NCBI GenBank assembly: GCA_023664705.1
Contig: JAMPFE010000003.1
Location: 108,955-172,954, forward strand
Length of the DNA stretch: 64,000 bases
From: Lachnospiraceae bacterium
GTDB taxonomy: Bacteria > Bacillota > Clostridia > Oscillospirales > Ruminococcaceae
Direction: 5' to 3'
The translations under genes were made by a program, and so were the position numbers. Shown here in pieces: positions 44,860 through 54,015 of the stretch (its first letter is position 1; each line of letters opens with the position of its first letter). The notes beneath the pieces are model-generated. The model ran no database searches. It was given only the letters and a program-made list of their open reading frames with translations, and was not told the origin of the DNA.

Positions 44860-46797
44860 TCAGATGCCGTCGTTGTATATCTTGATATAGTCCTTAAAGG
44901 AGCGGTCGGAATCCTGTTCCTTTGCCCTGTATTTCCATATTCCGTAAAGCACGGGATATTGTATGCAGTCGTTGAGGGAGATTATCTCCTGCTTTATTTT
45001 CAGGTGGAAATCGTCGCTCTTGTGCAGCTCGTCTATCTGCGCCTTCGCGTCCGAAAGCCCCTTAAGCGCCTCCAGCGTGAACGGCTGATTTGAGTAGCTG
45101 TCGTTCGTAAACGAATCCGCCATCGCCGCGCGCTCGGAGACCCTCTTCAGCTGCCCGTCGCGGACGACGCACAGCCCGCTGAGGTTGTTCACCGCCGCGG
45201 CAATATCGTCCTTCGAGGAGCTCTCGTCCAACCCGTACAGCTCATACAGCCTGCCGAGCATATTCTCCGCGAACTCCGCGAGCTGCTTGCTGTTTGTAAC
45301 GGCAGCCGCCTCGGGAACAACGTATTTGCATTTCACCTCTTTGATGAGATCCAGACAATTTTCTATCGCTTTCGCCTTGTCGTGTATATACTTGAGATTT
45401 TCTATAAGGTCATTCAGTAAATCCGCTTTCCCCGGAACGTCCAACAGTATATTTCTCGCGGGCAGCTTCCCGCAGAAGCCGTCCCCGAGCCCCGGATACA
45501 GCACCTTTTCAAGCGCGCAGCTGTCGAACAGCCCGTTCTTGTCGCGGAAGATAACGAACTTCCTCTCCGCCTCCTTCGCGCTCCCGTGCCTTGTCATCCG
45601 CCTTTCGAGCAGCGCGGGCGACAGCGGCAGCTCGTAATTTATAATGCAGTCCACGCCGCTCATTCCGTCGCTCACCGTTCCCAGAGCGTCCGTCCCGAGC
45701 AGTATCCTCGGATAGTTGCCCTCGACGTTCACGGAGAGCTTTCTGATTATGTCCTCGGGTCTCGAGATCTCGTCGCGCGCAACCCTCGCGTCCGCGCCGT
45801 ACATGCAGACGAGCGCCTTGCGGAGATACTCCAGCGTCTCCTTGTCGCAGCAGTATATCATCACTCTGCCGTCCGCCCCGTCGAGATAGCGCAGCAGACT
45901 GTCGAGCTTCTTGTCGAACGCCCTCAGATCCTCAACGTCCGAGCGCGTATACGAAGTCTTTATGTAAGCGCGGCGCTCCTTCTCGAACTTCTCGCAGTCG
46001 TAAGCCTCGAAAACGTTGCCGCCGAACCTGTACACGGGCAGCCCCGAGCGCAGATCCACGCGCCTGCGGAGGTTCACCATAGTGCTCTCCTCGAACTCGT
46101 AGTCGATAAACTCGACCTTCCGCGCGAAATCGTCCGAGTACGCGTGCACGTCGAAATACCTCATCACGGGCGACTCCTCGTCCAGCCGCGCGGCCTCCGC
46201 GTCAAACGCGACGGCGTCCGCTCTTTCGGCTTTCTCGTTGTCGGCAAGCACGCTCTTTATCAGCGAGATAAGCTCCGCCTTGTCCTCGTCGTTCTTCGCC
46301 GGGAACGGCGCGTTTATAAGCAGCCTCTCGCTGCACCACATCAGATTTTCGCGGTATCTCTTGTAATCGGGAGCGCCGATGCTCCGCTCCTCGTCGATGA
46401 TTATCAGATCCCACGAAAAGCTCTTGTTGACCTTCTTTTTAAGCGCGTTCTCCCCGAACAGCGCCTCGGAGGACGTCAGATAGAGCCCCGCGCCGAATTC
46501 GTTAAAGAAAAGCAGCGAGTTCGGAGAGCCCGTGATAATTTTGAAATCCGCGCCGAGCCTTGTCACCATGACCCTGTACCAGCTGTACAGCTCGTTTTTC
46601 GACGTGACGATAAGGATATTCGGGTTTTCCTTTTCCACAAGCACATCGTAAATGCAAAGCCCCGCCTTGGTGTATTTTTCCGAGCCGAACTCCCCGCAGT
46701 TGACGGCAAAGCCGAATTTGCGCAGCTTTTCGGCAGCCGCGAGATTAGCCGCGGACAGGTTCAGCCCCGCCAAAGGCATCCATTTAAAATTGCTCAA
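44860..46797 (-). CDS. Degenerate SNF2/RapA-like superfamily 2 ATPase
   Basis: 645 residues. The layout follows SNF2 helicases, but motif I reads GEFGSEKYTKAG (35-46) without the GKT P-loop, and motif II reads DEER (135-138). The second lobe keeps the pattern VDCIINYELPLSPALLERRMTRHGS near residues 385-410, which corresponds to motifs V and VI (usually QRxGRxxR). It may have lost ATP hydrolysis and act as a scaffold, or use another partner's ATPase. First gene of the two-gene operon with the GHKL ATPase. Confidence 0.65.
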   Translation of the reverse strand: MSNFKWMPLAGLNLSAANLAAAEKLRKFGFAVNCGEFGSEKYTKAGLCIYDVLVEKENPNILIVTSKNELYSWYRVMVTRLGADFKIITGSPNSLLFFNEFGAGLYLTSSEALFGENALKKKVNKSFSWDLIIIDEERSIGAPDYKRYRENLMWCSERLLINAPFPAKNDEDKAELISLIKSVLADNEKAERADAVAFDAEAARLDEESPVMRYFDVHAYSDDFARKVEFIDYEFEESTMVNLRRRVDLRSGLPVYRFGGNVFEAYDCEKFEKERRAYIKTSYTRSDVEDLRAFDKKLDSLLRYLDGADGRVMIYCCDKETLEYLRKALVCMYGADARVARDEISRPEDIIRKLSVNVEGNYPRILLGTDALGTVSDGMSGVDCIINYELPLSPALLERRMTRHGSAKEAERKFVIFRDKNGLFDSCALEKVLYPGLGDGFCGKLPARNILLDVPGKADLLNDLIENLKYIHDKAKAIENCLDLIKEVKCKYVVPEAAAVTNSKQLAEFAENMLGRLYELYGLDESSSKDDIAAAVNNLSGLCVVRDGQLKRVSERAAMADSFTNDSYSNQPFTLEALKGLSDAKAQIDELHKSDDFHLKIKQEIISLNDCIQYPVLYGIWKYRAKEQDSDRSFKDYIKIYNDGI

Positions 46798-46862
46798 TAT
46801 ACCGCACCTCCAAAATCCGTTTAAAACGCAAAATCTGTTTATAAAAAAAATCTTATAATCTA

Positions 46863-46891
46863 ATTATACACCAAATGAAGAATTATTACAA
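46863..46891 (-). promoter_or_regulatory. Promoter of the SNF2-like/GHKL operon
   Basis: Minus strand: TTGTAA (46891-46886), 17 bp, TATAAT (46868-46863), 66 bp before the start at 46797. Confidence 0.65.
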
Positions 46892-46935
46892 GTCCGACAA
46901 TACCCATAATTATATAGAAATATCGAGGGTCATTT

Positions 46936-46952
46936 TTGTGAACTTTGCACAA
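46936..46952. promoter_or_regulatory. Palindromic operator-like site 1
   Basis: TTGTGAA-CTT-TGCACAA: a 17-bp palindrome with one mismatch, 45 bp upstream of the minus-strand -35 box. The half-site is shared with site 2. Confidence 0.5.
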
Positions 46953-47079
46953 AAGTAATCGTTATCACGGATTTTCAGCCCAATTCGATAGCGTTTCACG
47001 CGCGCCGAACGATTTTAGCGGCAAATTTACGGCAAAAAACAGGCAAATTTTAATTATGCACAAACTTCTCCGCAAAACT

Positions 47080-47096
47080 TTGTGAACATTTCACAA
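47080..47096. promoter_or_regulatory. Palindromic operator-like site 2
   Basis: TTGTGAA-CAT-TTCACAA, perfect, extended to 10-bp arms (47077-47099). It ends 13 bp upstream of the plus-strand -35 box. The half-sites equal those of Rex (TTGTGAA/TTCACAA), but the spacer is 3 instead of 4 bp. Confidence 0.6.
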
Positions 47097-47111
47097 AGTC
47101 AAAAATTACCG

Positions 47112-47140
47112 TTGAAATTATAAGAAAAAAGCGCTACAAT
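47112..47140 (+). promoter_or_regulatory. Promoter of the HD-domain gene
   Basis: TTGAAA (47112-47117), 17 bp, TACAAT (47135-47140), 37 bp before the start codon. Confidence 0.65.
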
Positions 47141-47177
47141 ATATACAAGCAACAAATTTTGTAAAGGTGATTTATCT

Positions 47178-47723
47178 ATGTTCAGAGCCGTGCTCTCAAA
47201 AAAAGACCTGTCCAAGCAGGACGAATACTACGCGTGCGTGCGCGACATTCTCGACAGCAGGGAGGTGCTTAGCCTCGGCGCTTTCAGACACCATTGCGGA
47301 ACGACCCGCCTCCAGCATTCGCTTAACGTCTCGTACTACAATTTCCTGCTCTGCCGCTTTTTTAAGCTGAACGCGAAATCCGCGGCGCGCGCGGGCTTGC
47401 TCCACGACCTGTTTTTCTACGACCGCAGGACGCACGAAAAAATCGCAAATTCCCACCCCGCCGAGCACGCGAACATCGCGTTCTACAACGCCTCGCAGAT
47501 GTTTCCGATAAGCGAGCTCGAGGGCGACATGATAATCAATCATATGTGGCCGATGACGAAGCACCTGCCGCGCCACCGCGAGACGTTCATGATAACGCTC
47601 GTCGACAAATTCTGCGCGGTCGCGGAGGTCATGACGTACGCCGCGCGTAAAACAAGCTCAAAGGTGCGGCTCGCGGGCAGTCTCGCGCTGATGCTTTTCG
47701 TCAGACTTACATTAAGATTATGA
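47178..47723 (+). CDS. HD-domain metal-dependent phosphohydrolase
   Basis: 181 residues. The HD metal site is visible: His in TRLQHSLNVSYY, GLLHDLFFYDRR (HD pair near residues 75-76), NHMWPM and LVDKFCAVAE (Asp near 142). Substrate, perhaps a nucleotide, unknown. Ribosome binding site aaggtg. It lies between the divergent operator region and fabV. Confidence 0.87.
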   Translation: MFRAVLSKKDLSKQDEYYACVRDILDSREVLSLGAFRHHCGTTRLQHSLNVSYYNFLLCRFFKLNAKSAARAGLLHDLFFYDRRTHEKIANSHPAEHANIAFYNASQMFPISELEGDMIINHMWPMTKHLPRHRETFMITLVDKFCAVAEVMTYAARKTSSKVRLAGSLALMLFVRLTLRL

Positions 47724-47730
47724 TATATCT

Positions 47731-47755
47731 GGGCTGCGGCGGTTCGCAGCCCTTT
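47731..47755 (+). terminator. Hairpin after the HD-domain gene
   Basis: GGGCTGCG (47731-47738) pairs with CGCAGCCC (47745-47752); only three T follow, so termination may be weak. Confidence 0.55.
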
Positions 47756-47771
47756 GCCGTGTAATTTACGC

Positions 47772-47800
47772 TTGCAAAATCGGGAAAAATATGGTATACT
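47772..47800 (+). promoter_or_regulatory. Promoter of fabV
   Basis: TTGCAA (47772-47777), 17 bp, TATACT (47795-47800), with TG one base before the -10 (extended -10 type). Confidence 0.65.
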
Positions 47801-47828
47801 TAAAATATCAACGACAGGAGGATACAAA

Positions 47829-48971
47829 ATGATAGTACAACCGAAAGTAAGAGGGTTCATCTGCACCACAGCCCACCCCGTCGGCTGCGAAGCCGAGGTA
47901 AAGCGCCAGATAGATTACGTAAAGTCCAAAGGCAGGCTCAGCGGCGCCAAAAAGGCGCTTGTCATCGGCTCGTCAACGGGCTACGGTCTCGCCTCCCGCA
48001 TATCGGCAGCGTTCGGCTGCGGCGCGGCGACTCTCGGCGTAATGTTCGACAAGGAGGGCGGCGGCAGCAAAACCGGCACCGCGGGCTGGTACAACACCAA
48101 GGCGTTCGAGAAATTCGCCGCCGCGGAGGGTCTGTACGCCAAGTCCGTCAACGGCGACGCCTATTCCGACGAGTGCAAGAAAGAGGTCATCGACATCATC
48201 AAGTCCGACCTCGGCAAGGTCGATACAGTAATTTATTCGCTGGCAGCCCCGAGAAGAACTGTCGGCGAGACCGTCTACAAAAGCGTTCTCAAAACCACGG
48301 GAGCGCCCTACACCAACAAGACGATCGACCTGCGGAACAACACGATCTCCGAGGTGACCATCGAGCCCGCCACGGACGAGGAGATAGAAGCCACCGTAAA
48401 GGTAATGGGCGGCGAGGATTGGGAGGCGTGGATAAACGCGCTCAAAGCCGCAGACGCCCTCGAGGACAACGCCGTAACGCTCGCGTATTCCTACATCGGT
48501 CCCGCGCTCACCCACCCGATGTACTACGAGGGCTCAATCGGCAGAGCAAAGGCTCATCTGCTGGCAACGTCCAAAAAGATAACCGAAAACGGCGTAAAGG
48601 CTTACGTTTCGGTCAACAAGGCGCTCGTAACGCAGTCCTCCTCGGCAATACCTATCGTTCCGCTGTACATTTCGATACTGTACAAGATAATGAAAGCCCA
48701 CGGCAACCACGAGGGCTGCATCGAGCAGATGTACAGGCTGTTTGAGCGGCTCGGCAGCAATGAGCTGAACCTCGACGCCGAGGGGCGCATACGCATGGAC
48801 GACTTGGAAATGCTCCCCGAGATACAGTCCGAGGTCGCCAAGGCTTGGGAGAGCCTTACCGCCGACAATTTCAAGGAGCTCACCGACATCGACGGCTACT
48901 GGAGCGACTTTTACGCGATGTTCGGCTTCGGTATCGACGGCGTGGACTACGGCGCGGACGTCGAGGTGTAA
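47829..48971 (+). CDS. fabV: Trans-2-enoyl-CoA / enoyl-ACP reductase (FabV/Ter)
   Basis: 380 residues from the ATG at 47829, after acaggagg. FabV/Ter signature: MIVQPKVRGFICTTAHP, the cofactor loop GSSTGYGLASRI near 50, and the catalytic Tyr-x8-Lys in MYYEGSIGRAK near 235. It reduces crotonyl-CoA or enoyl-ACP with NADH. With rnf nearby this suggests butyryl-CoA formation or type II fatty acid synthesis. Its own promoter lies upstream. Confidence 0.95.
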   Translation: MIVQPKVRGFICTTAHPVGCEAEVKRQIDYVKSKGRLSGAKKALVIGSSTGYGLASRISAAFGCGAATLGVMFDKEGGGSKTGTAGWYNTKAFEKFAAAEGLYAKSVNGDAYSDECKKEVIDIIKSDLGKVDTVIYSLAAPRRTVGETVYKSVLKTTGAPYTNKTIDLRNNTISEVTIEPATDEEIEATVKVMGGEDWEAWINALKAADALEDNAVTLAYSYIGPALTHPMYYEGSIGRAKAHLLATSKKITENGVKAYVSVNKALVTQSSSAIPIVPLYISILYKIMKAHGNHEGCIEQMYRLFERLGSNELNLDAEGRIRMDDLEMLPEIQSEVAKAWESLTADNFKELTDIDGYWSDFYAMFGFGIDGVDYGADVEV

Positions 48972-48976
48972 CTTTA

Positions 48977-49480
48977 ATGCTGTTTAACGTTTTATTCGCC
49001 GCCGCGCTCCTTATAACTCTAGGGAGAATTGTAAGGAACGCGGTTTCCGCGATCCGCACAGCGAAATTCGCGCGGAGCCGCGGACTGATAAAAACGGCGG
49101 CTCGGCTCGGAGACGTTCTGCCGAAAGCGCTCGGCGCAGCAGTCTTTTTGGTGTTGACGGTGGTTTGCTTTATTCGCGCGGGCGGGGACGTCTCCGAAAA
49201 CGCCCCGAAATTACTCCTCGCGGGCGGTATCGGCGGGACGGCGCTCACGCTTGCGCTTGCTGCCGAGATACCGAACGGGCTGCTCTACATCACGGAGGGC
49301 GGTCTCGTCGCGTCGGAGCTGAAGCAAAGCCCCGAGCCCGTTACCGCGCGCCGCCGAAACGGAAAAATCGAAGTGTTCTTCACGTCCTCCGACGTTCGGC
49401 TGCCCTGCCTTGTCTTGAGGTCAACGCCGAAAAATCTGGCGGCTCTCGGCAGGTTTCTCGAAGAGACCGACGCGCTTTAA
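48977..49480 (+). CDS. Membrane protein of unknown function
   Basis: 167 residues: about three hydrophobic helices (residues 1-18, 50-68, 78-97), then a hydrophilic C-terminal domain of about 65 residues (LLYITEGGLVASELK... FLEETDAL). Not recognised. Starts 5 bp after fabV, so co-transcribed. The ribosome binding site is weak, which suggests translational coupling. Ends at a palindromic terminator. Confidence 0.72.
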   Translation: MLFNVLFAAALLITLGRIVRNAVSAIRTAKFARSRGLIKTAARLGDVLPKALGAAVFLVLTVVCFIRAGGDVSENAPKLLLAGGIGGTALTLALAAEIPNGLLYITEGGLVASELKQSPEPVTARRRNGKIEVFFTSSDVRLPCLVLRSTPKNLAALGRFLEETDAL

Positions 49481-49486
49481 ACATCA

Positions 49487-49516
49487 AAAGCGGAGAAACG
49501 CGCGTTTCTCCGCTTT
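49487..49516. terminator. Bidirectional terminator between membrane protein gene and spoIIP
   Basis: AAAGCGGAGAAAC (49487-49499) and GTTTCTCCGCTTT (49504-49516) form a perfect 13-bp stem with loop GCGC between two converging genes. Confidence 0.78.
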
Positions 49517-49520
49517 GTGT

Positions 49521-50687
49521 TTATCGGCTGCCGCTCTCCAGCGCGTCGGCGATCACGTTCCCGAGCAGCTCCCCCGTATACACGGCTTCGTCAAGCGAGT
49601 TCCCGTGGCTGCCGACCTCTATCAGCAGCGCCCCCGTCGAAAGGCTCTGATTATAATTCCGATAATCGAACAGCACAGCCCGCGCGAGGTCGGGATAGGC
49701 GTTTTCGGCGCAGTTCTGCAGCAGGCACGCAAGCTTGAAATTCTCCATATAATCGGGCATATCCATTTCGCCGTCGTCGCAGCCCGTGATTATCATAAAC
49801 TGCGCGGCGTTTTTTCCGTCTATTTCGGCAACGGGCGCGGGCAGAGAGCCGTCCGCGTTGATGATGCCGTCGCGGTGTATATCGAGAACTATCTTGACGC
49901 TCGGGTACTTCTCGAGAACGTCGAGCATACCCTCCGCCGAGCGGTAATACGCCCCCGTGAACATGGGACTGTCGTACACCGCGCAGTCGTGGACGACGCT
50001 TATCCCGCGCTGCGAAAGGCTCTCGCATATCGCGTCGCCGACCGCCGTCATGTTCTTCGAGGGGTCGCCCGACCGCAGCGGATAGTCCGCGTCAAAGCTG
50101 TCCCCGTAGGGCAGAAAGCTCTCGCAGGTGTGCGTATGGTATATCAGCACGGATGGCAGCTCGCTGTCGAGCTCCCCGAAATCGAGCTCCGCAAGCGCCG
50201 CCGCGGAAAGCTCCCCGTTCGTCACCTCGGTGCAGTTGCGCACCTGCGCGCCGCTGCCGAGCGTTATGTATTCCGTCGACTTGGATTTCCCGAAATTGTA
50301 GCGGTATATCTCGCCGTCGTTGTCCGTGAACTGCGAATAATCCGCGTCGTCAGCGCCCTCGGTGCGGTTGATCGTTATGACCCTGCCGAGCTTCTGCGGC
50401 GGCTCGTCAACAACGGGTTCGCTTGAAGATGACTCGCTTGAAACGGACGAGACCTCGGGCGGCTGATTTTCCGCGCTGCCCGTGACGGAGGAGACCTGCG
50501 GTGCGCTTTCGGGCGGCTTCGAGCTATCCGAGCTATCCGAAATGCCCGAAAACTCGGAAGTCGTGAACACCCCCGCGGAATAGTAAGCCGCAGAGCGCAC
50601 GACGCTGCCGACCGCGGAGCTTGTCCCCGCCAAGAACGGGCAGCAGAGCGCCGCCGCGCCTATCAGAACGTTTTTTATCTTTCCCAT
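49521..50687 (-). CDS. spoIIP: Stage II sporulation protein P
   Basis: 388 residues from the ATG at 50687, with aaaggag 8 bp upstream. N-terminal membrane helix, a Ser/Pro/Glu-rich linker (about 45-100), then the amidase/endopeptidase domain: LIYHTHTCESF (zinc His), VLDIHRDG and LLIEVGSHGNSLDEA near the C-terminus. It trims septal peptidoglycan during engulfment together with SpoIID and SpoIIM. Evidence that the host forms endospores. Confidence 0.93.
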   Translation of the reverse strand: MGKIKNVLIGAAALCCPFLAGTSSAVGSVVRSAAYYSAGVFTTSEFSGISDSSDSSKPPESAPQVSSVTGSAENQPPEVSSVSSESSSSEPVVDEPPQKLGRVITINRTEGADDADYSQFTDNDGEIYRYNFGKSKSTEYITLGSGAQVRNCTEVTNGELSAAALAELDFGELDSELPSVLIYHTHTCESFLPYGDSFDADYPLRSGDPSKNMTAVGDAICESLSQRGISVVHDCAVYDSPMFTGAYYRSAEGMLDVLEKYPSVKIVLDIHRDGIINADGSLPAPVAEIDGKNAAQFMIITGCDDGEMDMPDYMENFKLACLLQNCAENAYPDLARAVLFDYRNYNQSLSTGALLIEVGSHGNSLDEAVYTGELLGNVIADALESGSR

Positions 50688-50736
50688 AATTTCCACTCCT
50701 TTTTGAACATTATATTCAAAGGGAGCGCAAAATATA

Positions 50737-50764
50737 ACAGGCTATGTAAAAATACATAGCCTGT
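50737..50764 (-). terminator. Terminator of groESL
   Basis: Perfect 12-bp stem ACAGGCTATGTA / TACATAGCCTGT (50737-50748 with 50753-50764), loop of 4, followed on the minus strand by a U-rich stretch. Confidence 0.75.
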
Positions 50765-50791
50765 CTCTTACCTCTGAGCCTCTTACCTCTA

Positions 50792-52444
<1,653 letters not shown>

Positions 52445-52515
52445 TTATGCGATACCGACAACAACTGCTGCGGAAAATCCCTCTCCCGCGCAGACGGTTA
52501 TCGGTATGAATTTAT

Positions 52516-52548
52516 ACAGTCAACGGCAAATAAATTACCGTTGACTGT
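52516..52548 (-). other. Hairpin between groES and groEL
   Basis: ACAGTCAACGG (52516-52526) and CCGTTGACTGT (52538-52548) form a perfect 11-bp stem with an 11-nt loop. No clear U run follows on the minus strand, so mRNA processing or partial attenuation is more likely than full termination. Confidence 0.6.
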
Positions 52549-52595
52549 GTAAAATATACGTTAAACGACCGCAGTCCCGCCGAAAAAGCGCTTGA

Positions 52596-53159
52596 TCACT
52601 TGGCGTTCTTGGGCTTTCTGCCGGGTCTTTTCTTAGCAGCGGGAGCCTCGGGCTTTGCCTCCGCGGCAGCCGCCTTTGCAGCCGCAGCCTTAGCCGCCTT
52701 TGCGCCGGGCTTGGGACCGGGCTTTTTCCTTGTCTTGGGAGCCTCCGCAGCCGCCGCCTTTGCAGCAGCCTTAGCCGCCCTTGCGCCGGGCTTGGGACCG
52801 GGCTTTTTCCTCGTCTTGGGAGCCTCCGCCTTTTCGGCAGCGGGCGCGGACTTAGCCGCCTTGGGAGCGGACTTGTCCTCGACAACGGCGAGAATATCCT
52901 CCTGCCTTACGATAGAGTACTCTACACCGTCAACCTTGACCTCGGTGCCCGAATACTTGCTGATAAGGACTTTGTCGCCCACCTTGACGAACATTTTAAC
53001 CTCTTTGCCGTCAACGGTGCCGCCGGGCCCCACAGCAACTATCTCTGCGATAGAGGGCTTTTCCTGAGCCGCGGCAGTGAGAATGATACCGCTTTTGGTG
53101 GTCTCCTCCGCCTCGACCGCTTTGATGACTACTCTGTCTGCTAAAGGTCTGATTGTCAT
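52596..53159 (-). CDS. groES: Co-chaperonin GroES with long basic C-terminal tail
   Basis: 187 residues; normal GroES has about 95. Residues 1-94 are a full GroES domain (IRPLADRVVIK, mobile loop ETTKSGIIL, KVGDKVLISKYSGTEV). Residues 95-187 are an Ala/Lys/Pro tail with two copies of APKTRKKPGPKPGA (about 113-126 and 140-153), Ala/Lys linkers and a final KKRPGRKPK (176-184) like an AT-hook. The tail resembles bacterial histone H1-like proteins. Ribosome binding site aggagg; controlled by the CIRCE element upstream. Confidence 0.95.
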   Translation of the reverse strand: MTIRPLADRVVIKAVEAEETTKSGIILTAAAQEKPSIAEIVAVGPGGTVDGKEVKMFVKVGDKVLISKYSGTEVKVDGVEYSIVRQEDILAVVEDKSAPKAAKSAPAAEKAEAPKTRKKPGPKPGARAAKAAAKAAAAEAPKTRKKPGPKPGAKAAKAAAAKAAAAEAKPEAPAAKKRPGRKPKNAK

Positions 53160-53199
53160 AATATATTTCCTCCTGATGAAATAATTTACAATGCCTATA

Positions 53200-53226
53200 T
53201 TAGCACTCTAAATTCCCGAGTGCTAA
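53200..53226. promoter_or_regulatory. CIRCE operator (HrcA site) of groESL
   Basis: TTAGCACTC (53200-53208), 9 bp, GAGTGCTAA (53218-53226): a perfect match to the CIRCE consensus, 41 bp before groES. HrcA would repress here except under heat stress; hrcA is not in the window. Confidence 0.96.
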
Positions 53227-53230
53227 TTAT

Positions 53231-53258
53231 ATTTTAACCCATATTTTAAAAAAATCAA
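53231..53258 (-). promoter_or_regulatory. Probable promoter of groESL
   Basis: Minus strand TTGATT (53258-53253), 16 bp, TAAAAT (53236-53231), just upstream of CIRCE. The neighbouring 53259-53409 is AT-rich with nothing recognised. Confidence 0.5.
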
Positions 53259-53413
53259 GGGGTATTAGTCAAATTTAGGAAAATTTTGTATGATAGTACA
53301 AATATTTGTTTATATTATAGCCTTTTGTTGGCAATTTTATACAATCAATTAACGCTATTTTCGGACTATTTATATAAGGATATTTCAAAATTCCGATATT
53401 TATGCAATTAAAT

Positions 53414-53448
53414 CAGTATTTAGAGAACAGTTGTCAGCAGTTAGTTAA
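53414..53448 (-). repeat. Five-heptamer array at the end of repeat copy 2
   Basis: On the minus strand: TTAACTA, ACTGCTG, ACAACTG, TTCTCTA, AATACTG. Same position in the element as the array of copy 1. Confidence 0.7.
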
Positions 53449-53628
53449 CGGACATAACACCGCCCTTGTGTACCCCACGAAAAAAGGTTCCTATACAGTG
53501 AGACCACCGACGATAACATACGGTTGAAGCGCAAGAGGATTGACGCGATAAACAGCGACTCCACGCGCGCAAACCTGCGAAGGAGGAGGAAAGGGAGAGG
53601 GGAAGAAGATCGGAAGAGGAAACCCGTA

Positions 53629-53695
53629 GGGGAAGGGGGAGGATTTAAGCGCGAGAATGACGAAGAAGATAAACCTACCCTCCTCCCCCTTCCCC
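53629..53695 (-). repeat. GC-rich inverted repeat of module B (copy 2)
   Basis: GGGGAAGGGGGAGGA (53629-53643) and TCCTCCCCCTTCCCC (53681-53695), identical arms to copy 1 with a spacer of the same 37-nt length. Confidence 0.8.
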
Positions 53696-53868
53696 GAAGG
53701 GTGTCCTCTTGCACGAAGTTAGTGTAAAAATAAAAGAAACGTAATCCGACTGAGAAGTCAGTATATCATCCTCAAAACTGCAAATCACTGCACAAATTTC
53801 CCCCGCCAAGAAAATTTCCAAATTTTAACACAAAATTACAGCATTTCCAAATATTCCCACTCCAAAAC

Positions 53869-53934
53869 CGCATTTTTATGCAAAAAACTGCAAAACGGCT
53901 GCAAATCCCTGCACCCCAACTGCAAAACCCTGCA
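53869..53934 (-). repeat. Helically phased GCAG/T-tract array (copy 2)
   Basis: Seen on the plus strand as TGC at 53879, 53889, 53900, 53910, 53921 and 53931, with CGC at 53869: steps of 10, 10, 11, 10, 11 and 10 bp. Two further TGC lie at 53779 and 53789. Confidence 0.85.
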
Positions 53935-54015
53935 AAATAATACACAAATTCCAACGATTAGTTACCAAAACCAAAAATTTTTGCAATTTCCCAGTCAAAA
54001 ACTTGCAAATAACCG

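Larger units (their letters stand above)
46798..47177. other. Divergent regulatory region between SNF2-like and HD-domain genes
   Basis: 380 bp without a gene, AT-rich. It contains a promoter on each strand and two 17-bp palindromes of the same design, listed separately. Confidence 0.7.
53410..54010 (-). repeat. Dispersed composite repeat, copy 2 (about 601 bp, inverted)
   Basis: Reverse-complement match to 22385-23011 over its whole length: heptamer array at 53414-53448, hairpin 53629-53695, purine-rich tract about 53570-53620, then the AT-rich module with the phased array, ending 5 bp before the histidine phosphatase stop codon. Orientation relative to the flanking genes differs from copy 1, so it is not a fixed promoter or terminator. 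Confidence 0.88.

Noticed and set aside
47077..47099. Palindrome as an ordinary CRP/FNR site
   Set aside because: TGTGA and TCACA are 5 bp apart, not 6, so it does not fit the E. coli CRP geometry. Kept as an unassigned operator.
53607..53618. AGATCGGAAGAG, identical to the start of a common Illumina adapter (also reverse complement at 22803-22814)
   Set aside because: It lies in the middle of a conserved repeat in two distant loci, with matching flanks on both sides and no further adapter sequence, so it is most likely a chance match and not contamination. Long reads would settle it.
53524..53727. Open frame in module B conserved in both repeat copies (MKRKxIDAIN... with RRRRKGRGE), a possible small basic protein
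   Set aside because: Differences between the copies are mostly amino-acid-changing and hit all codon positions, the start would be TTG without a ribosome binding site, and it covers the hairpin. It looks like a by-product of a purine-rich repeat.
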